Source: Clostridia bacterium (GTDB taxonomy: Bacteria; Bacillota; Clostridia; TANB77; CAG-508). From it: a stretch of DNA of 64,000 nucleotides. The DNA is taken from assembly GCA_017456555.1 (NCBI GenBank), contig JAFTJF010000003.1, positions 1-64,000 of the forward strand, in the 5' to 3' direction. The notes beneath the pieces were generated by a model. That model was not told the DNA's origin, did no database searches, and saw only the letters and a list, made by a program, of their open reading frames with translations. A program made the translations under genes and the position numbers. Of this stretch, positions 7,000 through 15,565 are shown in pieces (position 1 is the first letter of the stretch; each line of letters starts with the position of its first letter).

Positions 7000-9258
7000 T
7001 TATTGAGCATCTTTTAGTTTTTCTTTTATAACAACATGTACTATTGTTCCTTCTTCTACTTCTGTTTCATAAGTTGGCTCTTGAGAAACAACAACACCTG
7101 TCGTTCCGTCTACTTGAATATTAAGATTTTTTGACCTTAATGAATTTAATGCCTCTTCTTTTGTCATATCCTTTACATTTGGTACTTGAGTTTTTACTCT
7201 TGTATCTTCATTTGAAGCATATAAACATATAACTGAGTTTGCGTTCAAACTTACTCCATATTTTGGCATTTGATCTATAACTAATGTTGTATTTGGATCT
7301 AATGTAGAATTGCAAATTACGCTAAATCCTAATTGTTCTAATTTCTTTCTTGCTTCTGCTATAGTTAAATTTTTTACATCTGGAACATCTATTAATCCTG
7401 TTTCTTGTTCTTCTTCCACAGTTTCTGTAGATTCTATTCCTAAATAAGGTAATACTTCTGATAATATTTGAGAAACATAAGGTGCAGCTACTTGTCCACC
7501 TTGATGATTAGCATAATCTTGTAATCCATATAATGCGAACAATACTACAACTTGCGTATTTTCTATTGGAGAAGCTGCTATAAATGATGCAACATATCCT
7601 TCTTCTTCATGATTTGCTCTAGGTTCTGATGTACCACTTTTTCCTCCAATTGAATATCCAGCAACTCTTGCATTTCTACCAGTTCCATCAGTTACTACTG
7701 ATAGCATCATATTTTTTACACTATCTGCTGTTTCTTTAGAAATAACTTGTCTAACTTTTTCTGTTTCAATAACTTCTATACTTCCTGTATCTGTATTTTC
7801 TATTTGTTTTACAATTTTAGGTTCTACTAAAACACCATCATTACATATAGCAGAAATTGCTGTTATTAATTGTAATGGTGATATTTCAAATCTTTGTCCA
7901 AAAGATGTTGTTGCAAGTTCTACTGGTCCCATATCTTCTAAATCATAGAATTGACCTTTATAAGCTTTTGCTACATCACTTCCAACTGGTTCAAATAATC
8001 CAAAAGCATTAAAATACTTATACAAAGTTTTAGTTCCTATTCTTTGACCTAATTGCATAAATGCCGGGTTACATGAATTTTGAAGAGCTTGTCTTAAAGT
8101 TTGAGCACCATGCGGAACGGTTCTCCAACAATTAATTGATATTGGTTCATCATTGTCCATTGCAACAACATAAGCTCCTGTGCAATTGAAATCATTTAAA
8201 GTATCTGTTTCTACATATCCTTCTTCAAGCCCTACAGCGGCTGTAATTAATTTAAATGTTGATCCTGGTTCATATGTTCCTGAAACTGCCTTATTTTTCC
8301 ATAGGTTTAATAATGAAGCACTTCTCTCTTCACTTTTCATTGTTTTCCATTCTTCTTCAGAATAACCTGTTGCCATGTAGCTTGATGGTTCATTTAAATT
8401 ATAATCTGGATTTGTAGCCATAGCTAAAATTTCACCTGTTTGCGGATTCATTATGATTACATTTCCTGCAGTAGCTGTTGGGTTTTCTATCATAGCTTGT
8501 TCAAGATACTTTTCTGCAGTAGCTTGAATTATTGCATCTATAGTTAAATATATATTACTTCCATTTTCAGGTGCCACATATTGAACATCTTCATCTAATA
8601 TTGCTTTTCTTTGTCCATCTACTGTTGTTACAACTTGACCAACAATACCTGTTAATGTATCATCCCATCTTTGCTCTAATCCAGTTTGCCCTGAATTATC
8701 TGTTCCACAAAAACCAATTAGATTTGATGCTAAATCATTATACGGATAATATCTTTTTGAATCCTCATCTATATTTATTCCTACAGTTATGTTATTTTCA
8801 GACATCCATTCTTTTAATTTATCTACTTTATCTTTTTCTACTTTTCTTTCAATTACAATTACAGACTTATCTTTTTCTAACTCCTCTATAAGTTCTTCAT
8901 ATGTAATATCAAAAATTCCAGAAATTCCTTTTGCAATAATTTCATTATCTACAAGCTTACTGTTTGCATATTTAACTTTTCCTGGATTTAAAGAAATTGT
9001 ATCTACAGCAATACTTTGAGCTAAAATTTCTCCTTTAGTATCATATATTGTTCCTCTACTTGGGCTTATTATTTGACGTTCAATTTGTTGATTATAAGCC
9101 TTTTCGCTCAATTCTTTTCCTTGGACAAATTGTATATAAGCTAGATGGCCTGCAACAATTAAAAAACCTAAAGAAGCACAAATCCCAAAGATAATTATTC
9201 TTATATTTACCCATGATTCAGATTTTACTTTTGTATTTTTCTTTATTTTACTCACCAT
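7000..9258 (-). CDS. Class B penicillin-binding protein with PASTA repeats (FtsI/SpoVD type)
   Basis: A 752-aa septal or spore-type peptidoglycan transpeptidase. It has one membrane anchor (~18-40), a dimerisation domain beginning at RGTIYDTKGEILA, and a transpeptidase domain with STFK (333-336), SCN (395-397) and KSGT (540-543). Two PASTA domains follow (~615-685 and ~688-745), opening with DVPDVKN and QVPNVKD. PASTA repeats occur in SpoVD and in PBP2x-type proteins, so division versus sporulation cannot be separated from sequence. It starts 3 bases after the J-domain gene and is probably co-transcribed with it. Confidence 0.93.
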   Translation of the reverse strand: MVSKIKKNTKVKSESWVNIRIIIFGICASLGFLIVAGHLAYIQFVQGKELSEKAYNQQIERQIISPSRGTIYDTKGEILAQSIAVDTISLNPGKVKYANSKLVDNEIIAKGISGIFDITYEELIEELEKDKSVIVIERKVEKDKVDKLKEWMSENNITVGINIDEDSKRYYPYNDLASNLIGFCGTDNSGQTGLEQRWDDTLTGIVGQVVTTVDGQRKAILDEDVQYVAPENGSNIYLTIDAIIQATAEKYLEQAMIENPTATAGNVIIMNPQTGEILAMATNPDYNLNEPSSYMATGYSEEEWKTMKSEERSASLLNLWKNKAVSGTYEPGSTFKLITAAVGLEEGYVETDTLNDFNCTGAYVVAMDNDEPISINCWRTVPHGAQTLRQALQNSCNPAFMQLGQRIGTKTLYKYFNAFGLFEPVGSDVAKAYKGQFYDLEDMGPVELATTSFGQRFEISPLQLITAISAICNDGVLVEPKIVKQIENTDTGSIEVIETEKVRQVISKETADSVKNMMLSVVTDGTGRNARVAGYSIGGKSGTSEPRANHEEEGYVASFIAASPIENTQVVVLFALYGLQDYANHQGGQVAAPYVSQILSEVLPYLGIESTETVEEEQETGLIDVPDVKNLTIAEARKKLEQLGFSVICNSTLDPNTTLVIDQMPKYGVSLNANSVICLYASNEDTRVKTQVPNVKDMTKEEALNSLRSKNLNIQVDGTTGVVVSQEPTYETEVEEGTIVHVVIKEKLKDAQ

Positions 9259-9261
9259 CCT

Positions 9262-10044
9262 CTATCCTTTAAATGCTCCTATTATAGCATTAAATAACAT
9301 TACAACAATATCAACTAGTGATTTTATTATAAAGTTTTCTTCATATATTTTTATTAATAAATTTCTTGTGAATGGTATTGTCCATACTAATACACAGAAA
9401 ATAATTATTGCAAGTAAAGAAATTACTAAATTTTTAACACGTTTTAATGTCCATGGCTCTTTTACTGTATATCCTAATTTTCTTAAATAATCATTATATG
9501 CTTCGTTATATGCTCTATTATATTCTTCTTCAGCTTTTTGAGCTTTTTTTAAATTAGTTTTAAATTCCTTTTGAGCAGCTTTTGCTAATTTTCTTTTTTC
9601 TTCTTCAGTTAATGAAACATCTTCCTCTGTTGAAGCAGTATATCTCTGAGTTGTTTCTTTAGGTTGCTCTTGATTAATAACTCGATTTTGCGCTTGGCTA
9701 TTCACACCATTTTCTTGATTATACACAGGAGCTGAAGTTTGAGTATTTACTGTTTCTTCATTAATACTAGGTTGTTCTTCTGTTTTTTCTACAGAAACAT
9801 TTTTTATTAATTCTTCTGCTCTTTTTTTAGATAATTCTTTATCATACTTATCTCTTTTTTCATCATTTGAAAGAATATCATAAGCTAATTTTAACTTATT
9901 AAGAATTATTTCATTATCACGATTTTCTTCTTCAGTTAATTTGGGATCTTTGTGATATTCCATTATTAATCTTTGATAAGATTTTTCAATTTCTTCCTTT
10001 GATGCATTTTCATCAACTTCTAATAAATCATATACAGTTATCAT
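9262..10044 (-). CDS. J-domain membrane protein with degenerate HPD motif
   Basis: The 260-aa product opens with a J domain (~1-70: YDLLEVDENASKEEIEKSYQ, then AYDILSNDEKRDKYDKEL). The strictly kept HPD that triggers DnaK ATPase reads HKD here (MEYHKDPKL). A charged linker (~75-165) leads to two hydrophobic segments (~205-228 and ~235-257). It therefore looks like a membrane-tethered J-like protein that may no longer stimulate DnaK. It lies directly upstream of the PBP gene, with 3 bases between them. A link to envelope biogenesis is inferred from position only. Confidence 0.8.
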   Translation of the reverse strand: MITVYDLLEVDENASKEEIEKSYQRLIMEYHKDPKLTEEENRDNEIILNKLKLAYDILSNDEKRDKYDKELSKKRAEELIKNVSVEKTEEQPSINEETVNTQTSAPVYNQENGVNSQAQNRVINQEQPKETTQRYTASTEEDVSLTEEEKRKLAKAAQKEFKTNLKKAQKAEEEYNRAYNEAYNDYLRKLGYTVKEPWTLKRVKNLVISLLAIIIFCVLVWTIPFTRNLLIKIYEENFIIKSLVDIVVMLFNAIIGAFKG

Positions 10045-10162
10045 ATTTCACCATACACCTTTATTTTTATTCTATATAAATTACTTCCTATTTTTATAGT
10101 CTGTACATAAAAATTATATCATTACAGTATTTTCATATCAAGCAAATTTACCAATTCAAAAA

Positions 10163-10717
10163 TTAAATGTTATAAAAATATGTGGCTTCTAAATCTGCTT
10201 CAAATACTAATAATCCTAATGGATATTTTTTATATGCTTGTCCTAATGTTGTATAAAGTTCTTTTGGTTCCGAAAATCCCATATGCCATCTTATACAATA
10301 TTTTTCTTCGCTTGTTAATTTTATATATTCTGTTAACATCATAACACTTTTTTCACCATGTCCATATGGTATTGTATCTTCTACAGTATAATAAGGAACT
10401 TTCTCCCATTCTCCAAATTCATTTTTAGCATTTCTATAATCTACCTTATAAAAATTAACTTTACAGATATCATGCAATAATGCAATTATTATTAATGATT
10501 CTGGAGTTGTTTCTATTGGGAAACTTGACTTTTCCACTTTCTCTTTTAAAATTTCATAAACTTTCATACTATGTTCTAATAAACCACCTTCATAATTTCC
10601 ATGAAATCTTGTACTTGCTGGTGCTTTAAAAAAATCGGTTTTTTCAATAAATTCTATTAATTTATCCATTCCTTCTCTATTTGTACTTCTTAATAAACTT
10701 AAAAATTCTTCTTTCAT
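10163..10717 (-). CDS. HD-domain phosphohydrolase
   Basis: A 184-aa cytoplasmic metal-dependent hydrolase. The HD signature is seen as LLEHSMKVYEIL (first His) and ALLHDICKVNFY (HD pair), with a later GHGEKS and RWHMGF supplying further His ligands. The layout recalls the HD domain of YhaM-type exonucleases and small phage-type HD proteins. The substrate is unknown. The ATG has no close ribosome site; AAGGGG lies about 26 bases upstream with a palindrome between (see findings), and an ATT codon 8 nt from that site is another possible start. Confidence 0.82.
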   Translation of the reverse strand: MKEEFLSLLRSTNREGMDKLIEFIEKTDFFKAPASTRFHGNYEGGLLEHSMKVYEILKEKVEKSSFPIETTPESLIIIALLHDICKVNFYKVDYRNAKNEFGEWEKVPYYTVEDTIPYGHGEKSVMMLTEYIKLTSEEKYCIRWHMGFSEPKELYTTLGQAYKKYPLGLLVFEADLEATYFYNI

Positions 10718-10725
10718 ATTTCTAT

Positions 10726-10741
10726 AGCTATAAATATAGCT
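10726..10741 (-). promoter_or_regulatory. Palindrome between ribosome site and start codon
   Basis: AGCTATA-AA-TATAGCT lies between AAGGGG (complement of 10744-10749) and the ATG at 10717. Folding the palindrome would bring the ribosome site within about 10 nt of the start codon. Confidence 0.4.
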
Positions 10742-10949
10742 TTCCCCTTTCTAAAACAATTAATTTTTTATGATTTTATCATATAGTAATTTTAAATACA
10801 AGAACTCTATCTTGTAGCAATTCAAACACTTTTCAAATCATTTTAATTACTAATATTTTATTAATTCTAAATTTATTTATAATAAATATTAAAATAAAGC
10901 GTTAAATTTTATTTTTAATATAATTTAATTATTTTAATTTTTAAGAAAA
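10742..10949. other. AT-rich gap, nothing recognised
   Basis: About 200 very AT-rich bases lie between the HD gene and the XRE gene. Short -10-like sequences occur by composition, but no gene, RNA or convincing hairpin was seen. Confidence 0.5.
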
Positions 10950-11315
10950 TCATTCTTTCCTTTTTACAAATTCTATTATATTATTTGAAATATTTTTTCC
11001 ATTTTGTAATTCTTCAAATAAAATATCTTCACTTGCTTTTTTTACGAATAAAAAATCCCTCAAAATTTCTTGAGTGTTAATTTTTAAGGCATTACAAATA
11101 ATAATAAATTTGTTTAATGAAAGACCATTTGATCCATTTTCAAGTTGAGCAATATAAGTTGGAGCCATTTGTGTTAAAGCTGACATTTCCTCTAATGTTA
11201 TTCCTCGTTTTAGCCTAATTTCTTTTAAATTTTTCCCAAGTTCTATATTCAATTCTTTCTTATGATTTAATATATACTGATTCACTTCAATTACATCTGT
11301 TTCAATATTATTCAT
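10950..11315 (-). CDS. XRE-family transcriptional regulator
   Basis: The 121-aa protein has a Cro/CI-type helix-turn-helix at ~26-82 (LGKNLKEIRLKRGITLEEMS, then PTYIAQLENGSNGLSLNKF). An N-terminal leader and a C-terminal helical tail probably dimerise it. AAAGGG lies 8 nt before the ATG at 11315, so the GTG 9 bases upstream is less likely. It is monocistronic. No inverted repeat that could be its operator was identified. Confidence 0.85.
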   Translation of the reverse strand: MNNIETDVIEVNQYILNHKKELNIELGKNLKEIRLKRGITLEEMSALTQMAPTYIAQLENGSNGLSLNKFIIICNALKINTQEILRDFLFVKKASEDILFEELQNGKNISNNIIEFVKRKE

Positions 11316-11379
11316 TGATATCACCCTTTCAATTTTTTAAATAATACTACAAACATTTGTTCTTGTCAATACAATAAAA

Positions 11380-11409
11380 AAATATTATTAGGAAAACCTA
11401 ATAATATTT
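11380..11409 (-). terminator. Terminator of the ferredoxin gene
   Basis: A perfect 13-bp stem (AAATATTATTAGG/CCTAATAATATTT) with an AAAA loop is followed on the minus strand by TTTTTTATTG. Confidence 0.85.
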
Positions 11410-11422
11410 CATTTATTTGGAA

Positions 11423-11596
11423 TTACTCTGCTGGATTTGGTGCTTCAACTGGGCAAACTCCTGCGCATGTTCCGCAATCAATGCAAACAGCTTCATCAAT
11501 TACATATTTGTCAGCTCCTTGAGCTATACAATTCATTGGGCAAGCTCCTGCACATGCTCCACAAGAAATACATTTTTCATTAATTTTGTATGCCAT
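11423..11596 (-). CDS. 2[4Fe-4S] ferredoxin
   Basis: A 57-aa clostridial-type ferredoxin, an electron carrier for hydrogenase, pyruvate:ferredoxin oxidoreductase and related enzymes. It has two binding motifs, CISCGACAGACP and CIDCGTCAGVCP (CxxCxxCxxxCP twice), which hold two cubane clusters. The start MAYKINEKC follows AAAGGAGGAG by 6-7 nt. A strong terminator follows, so it is a single, probably highly expressed gene. Length and spacing are typical of the family and nothing is missing. Confidence 0.95.
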   Translation of the reverse strand: MAYKINEKCISCGACAGACPMNCIAQGADKYVIDEAVCIDCGTCAGVCPVEAPNPAE

Positions 11597-11657
11597 GAAT
11601 AACTCCTCCTTTCATTTAAGTAAATATACTATTTATTTTTATTCCATTTTAATAGAA

Positions 11658-12938
11658 TTATAATAGTCTTTTGGCAATTTTCTTAACTTGACGCATTACT
11701 TGTTTTTCGTCTAAGTTAAGCATTTTTCTATTTTGCATTATAACTTTTCCGTCAATCATTACTGATTCAACATCAGCCCCATTTGATGAATATACTAAAT
11801 TTGCACAAACATCATTTGCTGGGCACATATGTAATTTATCTGTTTTTATAAATATCATATCTGCTTTTTTTCCTGGCTCTAAAGTTCCAATTTCATTTTC
11901 CATGCCAAGTACTTTTGCGCCTTCAATTGTTGCCATTTTTAAAATGTCATAAGCAGATATTGAACTTGGTTCCATTGTATTTACTTTTTGAAGATATGCT
12001 GCTGTTTTCATTTCTTCAAACATATCCATTGTTGTTGTACTACCTATTCCATCTGTTCCAAGTCCTATATTTATACCATTTTTTCTTAATTTTACAACAT
12101 CACAAATTCCAGATGATAATTTACAATTGCTTATTGGATTATGTGATATTCCACCTTTTATTTTCTTTAGAATTTCAATATCACTATCTGATACATATAT
12201 TCCATGAGCTAAAACAACAGGAACATCAAAAACCTCTAAGTCATTTAAATATTCTGTACTTCTCTTATTATATCTTGATTTTATTTTTGTTTCTTCATCA
12301 ATTGTTTCTGCCAAATGAATATGTAATCCTGTGTTTAACTCTTTTGCTAAGTCAACACATAATTTGATAGTGTCTGGGTTACATGTATGTGGTGCATCTG
12401 CAGAAACATATATTTTGATTTTTCCATTTTCATCATTATTATATATTTTTGCATATTCTCTAGTTTGTTCTACTTTATCTTTTATAGAATCATCTTTAAT
12501 ACACCAAGCCACAACAGCTCTTAATCCTGTATCACGAATTGCTTCAACTGTTTTATTCATTCCGAAATACATATCATTACAAGTTGTTGTTCCAGATTTT
12601 ATCATTTCTAAACAAGAAAGATAAGAATTCCAATAAATATCTTCTGGTTTTAATTTATCTTCTACTGGAAATATTGCATTTTCTAGCCAATCCATTAATT
12701 TTTTATCAGTTTTATAACCTCTAAAAATACTCATTGCCAAATGTGTATGAGTATTGATTAATCCTGGCATTACTAGCATATTTTTTGCATTTATTCTTTC
12801 GTCAACTTCTACACTTTTATCTATATCTTTATCGACTTTTTCGATTATATTATCATTTATTAATATGTCTTTTTTATCTATATTAGGTACGTCCCCTACC
12901 ATGTCTAATACGTAAGCATTTGTTATAAGTGTTCTCAT
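11658..12938 (-). CDS. mtaD: Amidohydrolase, S-adenosylhomocysteine/methylthioadenosine deaminase-like
   Basis: A 426-aa cytoplasmic metal-dependent deaminase of the MtaD/TRZ/ATZ group. It keeps the metal motif THTHLAM (His 64 and 66), LHIHLAET, LAHGIYVS, the SHNPISNCKLSSG loop and GLGTDG with the catalytic Asp. MtaD-type enzymes deaminate the adenine of 5'-methylthioadenosine or S-adenosylhomocysteine in nucleoside recycling. Exact substrate cannot be told from sequence, because related proteins act on guanine, cytosine or triazines. It stands just downstream of ricT and may be co-transcribed. Confidence 0.82.
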   Translation of the reverse strand: MRTLITNAYVLDMVGDVPNIDKKDILINDNIIEKVDKDIDKSVEVDERINAKNMLVMPGLINTHTHLAMSIFRGYKTDKKLMDWLENAIFPVEDKLKPEDIYWNSYLSCLEMIKSGTTTCNDMYFGMNKTVEAIRDTGLRAVVAWCIKDDSIKDKVEQTREYAKIYNNDENGKIKIYVSADAPHTCNPDTIKLCVDLAKELNTGLHIHLAETIDEETKIKSRYNKRSTEYLNDLEVFDVPVVLAHGIYVSDSDIEILKKIKGGISHNPISNCKLSSGICDVVKLRKNGINIGLGTDGIGSTTTMDMFEEMKTAAYLQKVNTMEPSSISAYDILKMATIEGAKVLGMENEIGTLEPGKKADMIFIKTDKLHMCPANDVCANLVYSSNGADVESVMIDGKVIMQNRKMLNLDEKQVMRQVKKIAKRLL

Positions 12939-13031
12939 CTATGTTCCCCTCAAAGTTATCATGAATTTATTCTTTTGTTTACATCCTTTTTTTGCGCAAA
13001 ATACCCCTATATTTTCGCACAAATTCTCAAA

Positions 13032-13958
13032 TTAAATATCATCTTGTGTAGTATTTTTCTTGTCGTCTCTTTCCATTTTTTCTAGTTTTCTTAACTCTTC
13101 TAAGTCTTCTGCATTTTCAACATCAAGTTTGTCATCATCAACGACTGCATCTTTAATAACTACAACATCTTTGGCTTCATGTTTTTTGAAATAAAAATCT
13201 TCGCCATCTTGATATTTAACCCTTATAACTTCTTTTAGGGTTTCAACAGATGCAACTTCTCCAGTTCCTTCTGAAGTTTTTACTATAGCTCCTATTTTTG
13301 GTAATCTACTTAATTTTTCTTCATAAACTTCTTGTTCATATTTTAAGCAGCACATTAATCTACCACAGTTTCCAGAAATTTTTGATGGGTTTAATGAAAT
13401 GTTTTGTTCTTTAGCCATTTTGATAGATACTGTTTCAAAATTTCCTAAGAATGAACAACAGCACAATTCTCTACCACAAATTCCATTTCCACCACATCTT
13501 TTTACTTCGTCTCTTACACCAATTTGACGAAGTTCTATTCTTGTTCTAAAAACTGCAGCTAAATCTTTTACTAGCTCTCTAAAATCAATTCTTTTATCTG
13601 CTGTAAAATAAAAGATTACTTTTGAGCCATCATATTTATATTCAACATCAATAAGCTTCATTGGTAAACCATGAGCTTCTATTTTTTCTAAACATATTTT
13701 AAATGCATCTTTTTCTTTTCCTTTATATTGAAGACGCATTTTTTCATCTTTTTCTGTAGCAATTCTAACAACTTTTTTTAATGGTTCTGTAACTTCGTTA
13801 TCTTCAACTTTTTTTCTTGCAATTACTACTTCACCGTATTCTTCTCCCATTGCTGTATCAACAATAACATTCATACCTTTTTCTATTTGTAAATTTTCTG
13901 GATCAAAATAATATATTTTTCCAGGTCTTTTGAATCTAACGCCTGTTACTATTTTCAT
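13032..13958 (-). CDS. ricT: RicT (PSP1 domain, YaaT)
   Basis: The 308-aa PSP1-family protein has the typical Cys-rich core GNGICGRELCCCSFLG and GNCGRLMCCLKYEQE. In Bacillus, RicT with RicA and RicF forms the Fe-S Y-complex that guides RNase Y in mRNA processing and influences sporulation and competence. The C-terminal ~30 residues are acidic and variable. It overlaps holB by 23 bases, the usual Firmicute arrangement holB-ricT. Confidence 0.92.
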   Translation of the reverse strand: MKIVTGVRFKRPGKIYYFDPENLQIEKGMNVIVDTAMGEEYGEVVIARKKVEDNEVTEPLKKVVRIATEKDEKMRLQYKGKEKDAFKICLEKIEAHGLPMKLIDVEYKYDGSKVIFYFTADKRIDFRELVKDLAAVFRTRIELRQIGVRDEVKRCGGNGICGRELCCCSFLGNFETVSIKMAKEQNISLNPSKISGNCGRLMCCLKYEQEVYEEKLSRLPKIGAIVKTSEGTGEVASVETLKEVIRVKYQDGEDFYFKKHEAKDVVVIKDAVVDDDKLDVENAEDLEELRKLEKMERDDKKNTTQDDI

Positions 13959-14844
13959 TTAATTCCCCCCACATTTTAAAAAGCAGATTATCTATACACA
14001 TATCAAAATTGCTATTACTTCTAAGTCTATCTGCACATTGATTTACATATTTTATACAATCAATGTATTTTTCATTTATATTCATATTGGAATATAAACA
14101 AACAGTGATGTAATCTAATATATCATAAATATTTTCTTTATCATATATTATTTTACCATCTAACATTATTTCTATTATATCTTTTTTAGGTAAATTTGAT
14201 ATAAGACTATCTATATCATCATATTTTTCTTTAGAATCTTTTAATTTAATTGCTTTTCCTATACTACCATAAAAAGATTTTAATAAATTTTTAGATATTT
14301 CATCATAGCCTAAAACTTCTTTTGAATATTTTAAAAGCTCTTCATCTTCTATATTGCGAAACTTAATACTCATACACCTTGATTTTATTGTATTTAATAT
14401 AATATTTTCATTTGACGAAATTAATATAATTACAACAAATTCAGGTGGTTCTTCTAATGTTTTTAATAAACAGTTTTGAGCTTCTTTTGTCATTTTATCG
14501 CAATCATTTATTATATAAACTTTTTTTCTAGAAACAATTGGTTTTTCTATAACTTTTTCTGTTAAACTTCTTATTGGTTCAACTTTTATTGTTTCTCCTT
14601 CTTCATTTATTAAATAAAAATCTGGATGATTTAATCCATTAAAACATGTGCATGATTTACAAGTACATGTTTCTGCTGAATCTTCTAAACATAGTATTTT
14701 TTTTGCAAATTCCTTTGCTATTAATAGTTTTCCTATTCCATCTGTTCCTAAAAACAAATAGCTATGTAAAATATTTTTTTGTCTAATACTTTTTATTAGA
14801 TAATCTTTAACTTCTGTATTACCAATAATATCTTTAAACTCCAA
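13936..14844 (-). CDS. holB: DNA polymerase III delta' subunit
   Basis: A 302-aa clamp-loader subunit. It has a P-loop-like GTDGIGKLLIA, a Cys4-like zinc cluster around CTCKSCTC, and LLKTLEEPPEF followed by the sensor SRC motif (IKSRCMSI). The start is a TTG: AGGAG lies 8 nt upstream of it and no ATG fits. It is coupled to ricT by overlap, and the signal peptidase gene lies 11 bases upstream, so lepB-holB-ricT likely form one operon. Confidence 0.9.
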   Translation of the reverse strand: MEFKDIIGNTEVKDYLIKSIRQKNILHSYLFLGTDGIGKLLIAKEFAKKILCLEDSAETCTCKSCTCFNGLNHPDFYLINEEGETIKVEPIRSLTEKVIEKPIVSRKKVYIINDCDKMTKEAQNCLLKTLEEPPEFVVIILISSNENIILNTIKSRCMSIKFRNIEDEELLKYSKEVLGYDEISKNLLKSFYGSIGKAIKLKDSKEKYDDIDSLISNLPKKDIIEIMLDGKIIYDKENIYDILDYITVCLYSNMNINEKYIDCIKYVNQCADRLRSNSNFDMCIDNLLFKMWGELNENSNRR

Positions 14845-14855
14845 TTATTTTACTC

Positions 14856-15485
14856 CTAATCTATATTTCCAAATTCATCAAATGGCCAGAATCTAAAACA
14901 TACAATTCCTTCTAGCTTTTCTAAAGGAATACATCCTATTGTTCTACAGTCTGTACTTCTTGTTCTGTTATCTCCCATTGCAAAGAAATATCCTTCTGGT
15001 ACTATAAAATCGTAAAAAACATCTGATTCTGTTACCACATCATCTTGAAGATATTCTTCCTCTTGAAGAACTCCATTTACATATACATCGCTGTTTTCAA
15101 TTTTTACATGATCCCCTTCAAGTGCAATTACTCTTTTTATATAACTTTTCTTAGTTACTTCTAATGAATAATACACAAATTTATTTAATATTCCTTCAGG
15201 TTCTTCTCCATAAACTGCAATTGGATTTGTTTGATCTGCATTCCATTTTGAATATTCTTTTGTAGGCGCTTCAAAAGTAACTATATCACCTATTTCTGGA
15301 AATCTTCTAGTTATTCTATGAATTCTATTTAAAATCAATCTTTGATTTTCTTTTAAAGTAGGAAACATTGATCTTTGTTTCACTATAGTTGGTGTTGCTA
15401 TAAAATATCTAAATAACAAAGCAAGAACTAATGCTATTACAATACAATATACCCACTCTAAAGCATCTTTCACTCTTTCGTTCAT
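14856..15485 (-). CDS. lepB: Signal peptidase I
   Basis: The 209-aa type I signal peptidase has one N-terminal membrane segment (~11-30). The catalytic Ser is in QRSMFPTL (Ser39) and the Lys base in SYIKRVIALEGD (Lys117); box E is GDNRTRSTDCRTIG. It removes signal peptides from exported proteins outside the membrane. Several secreted proteins in this window, such as the pilin-like proteins, would be candidate substrates. Size and motifs are normal for Firmicutes. Confidence 0.93.
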   Translation of the reverse strand: MNERVKDALEWVYCIVIALVLALLFRYFIATPTIVKQRSMFPTLKENQRLILNRIHRITRRFPEIGDIVTFEAPTKEYSKWNADQTNPIAVYGEEPEGILNKFVYYSLEVTKKSYIKRVIALEGDHVKIENSDVYVNGVLQEEEYLQDDVVTESDVFYDFIVPEGYFFAMGDNRTRSTDCRTIGCIPLEKLEGIVCFRFWPFDEFGNID

Positions 15486-15565
15486 TTAAATTGCCTTCTT
15501 TCTAAAATTCAAACGAATTATATATTACTTTTCGTACTTTTTCAAGTGTCAAAGCAATTTCTATT

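Noticed and set aside
12991-13023. Hairpin between ricT and the amidohydrolase gene (TTTGCGC…)
   Set aside because: The stem is imperfect with a bulge and mismatch and has no T-run on either strand, so it was not called a terminator.
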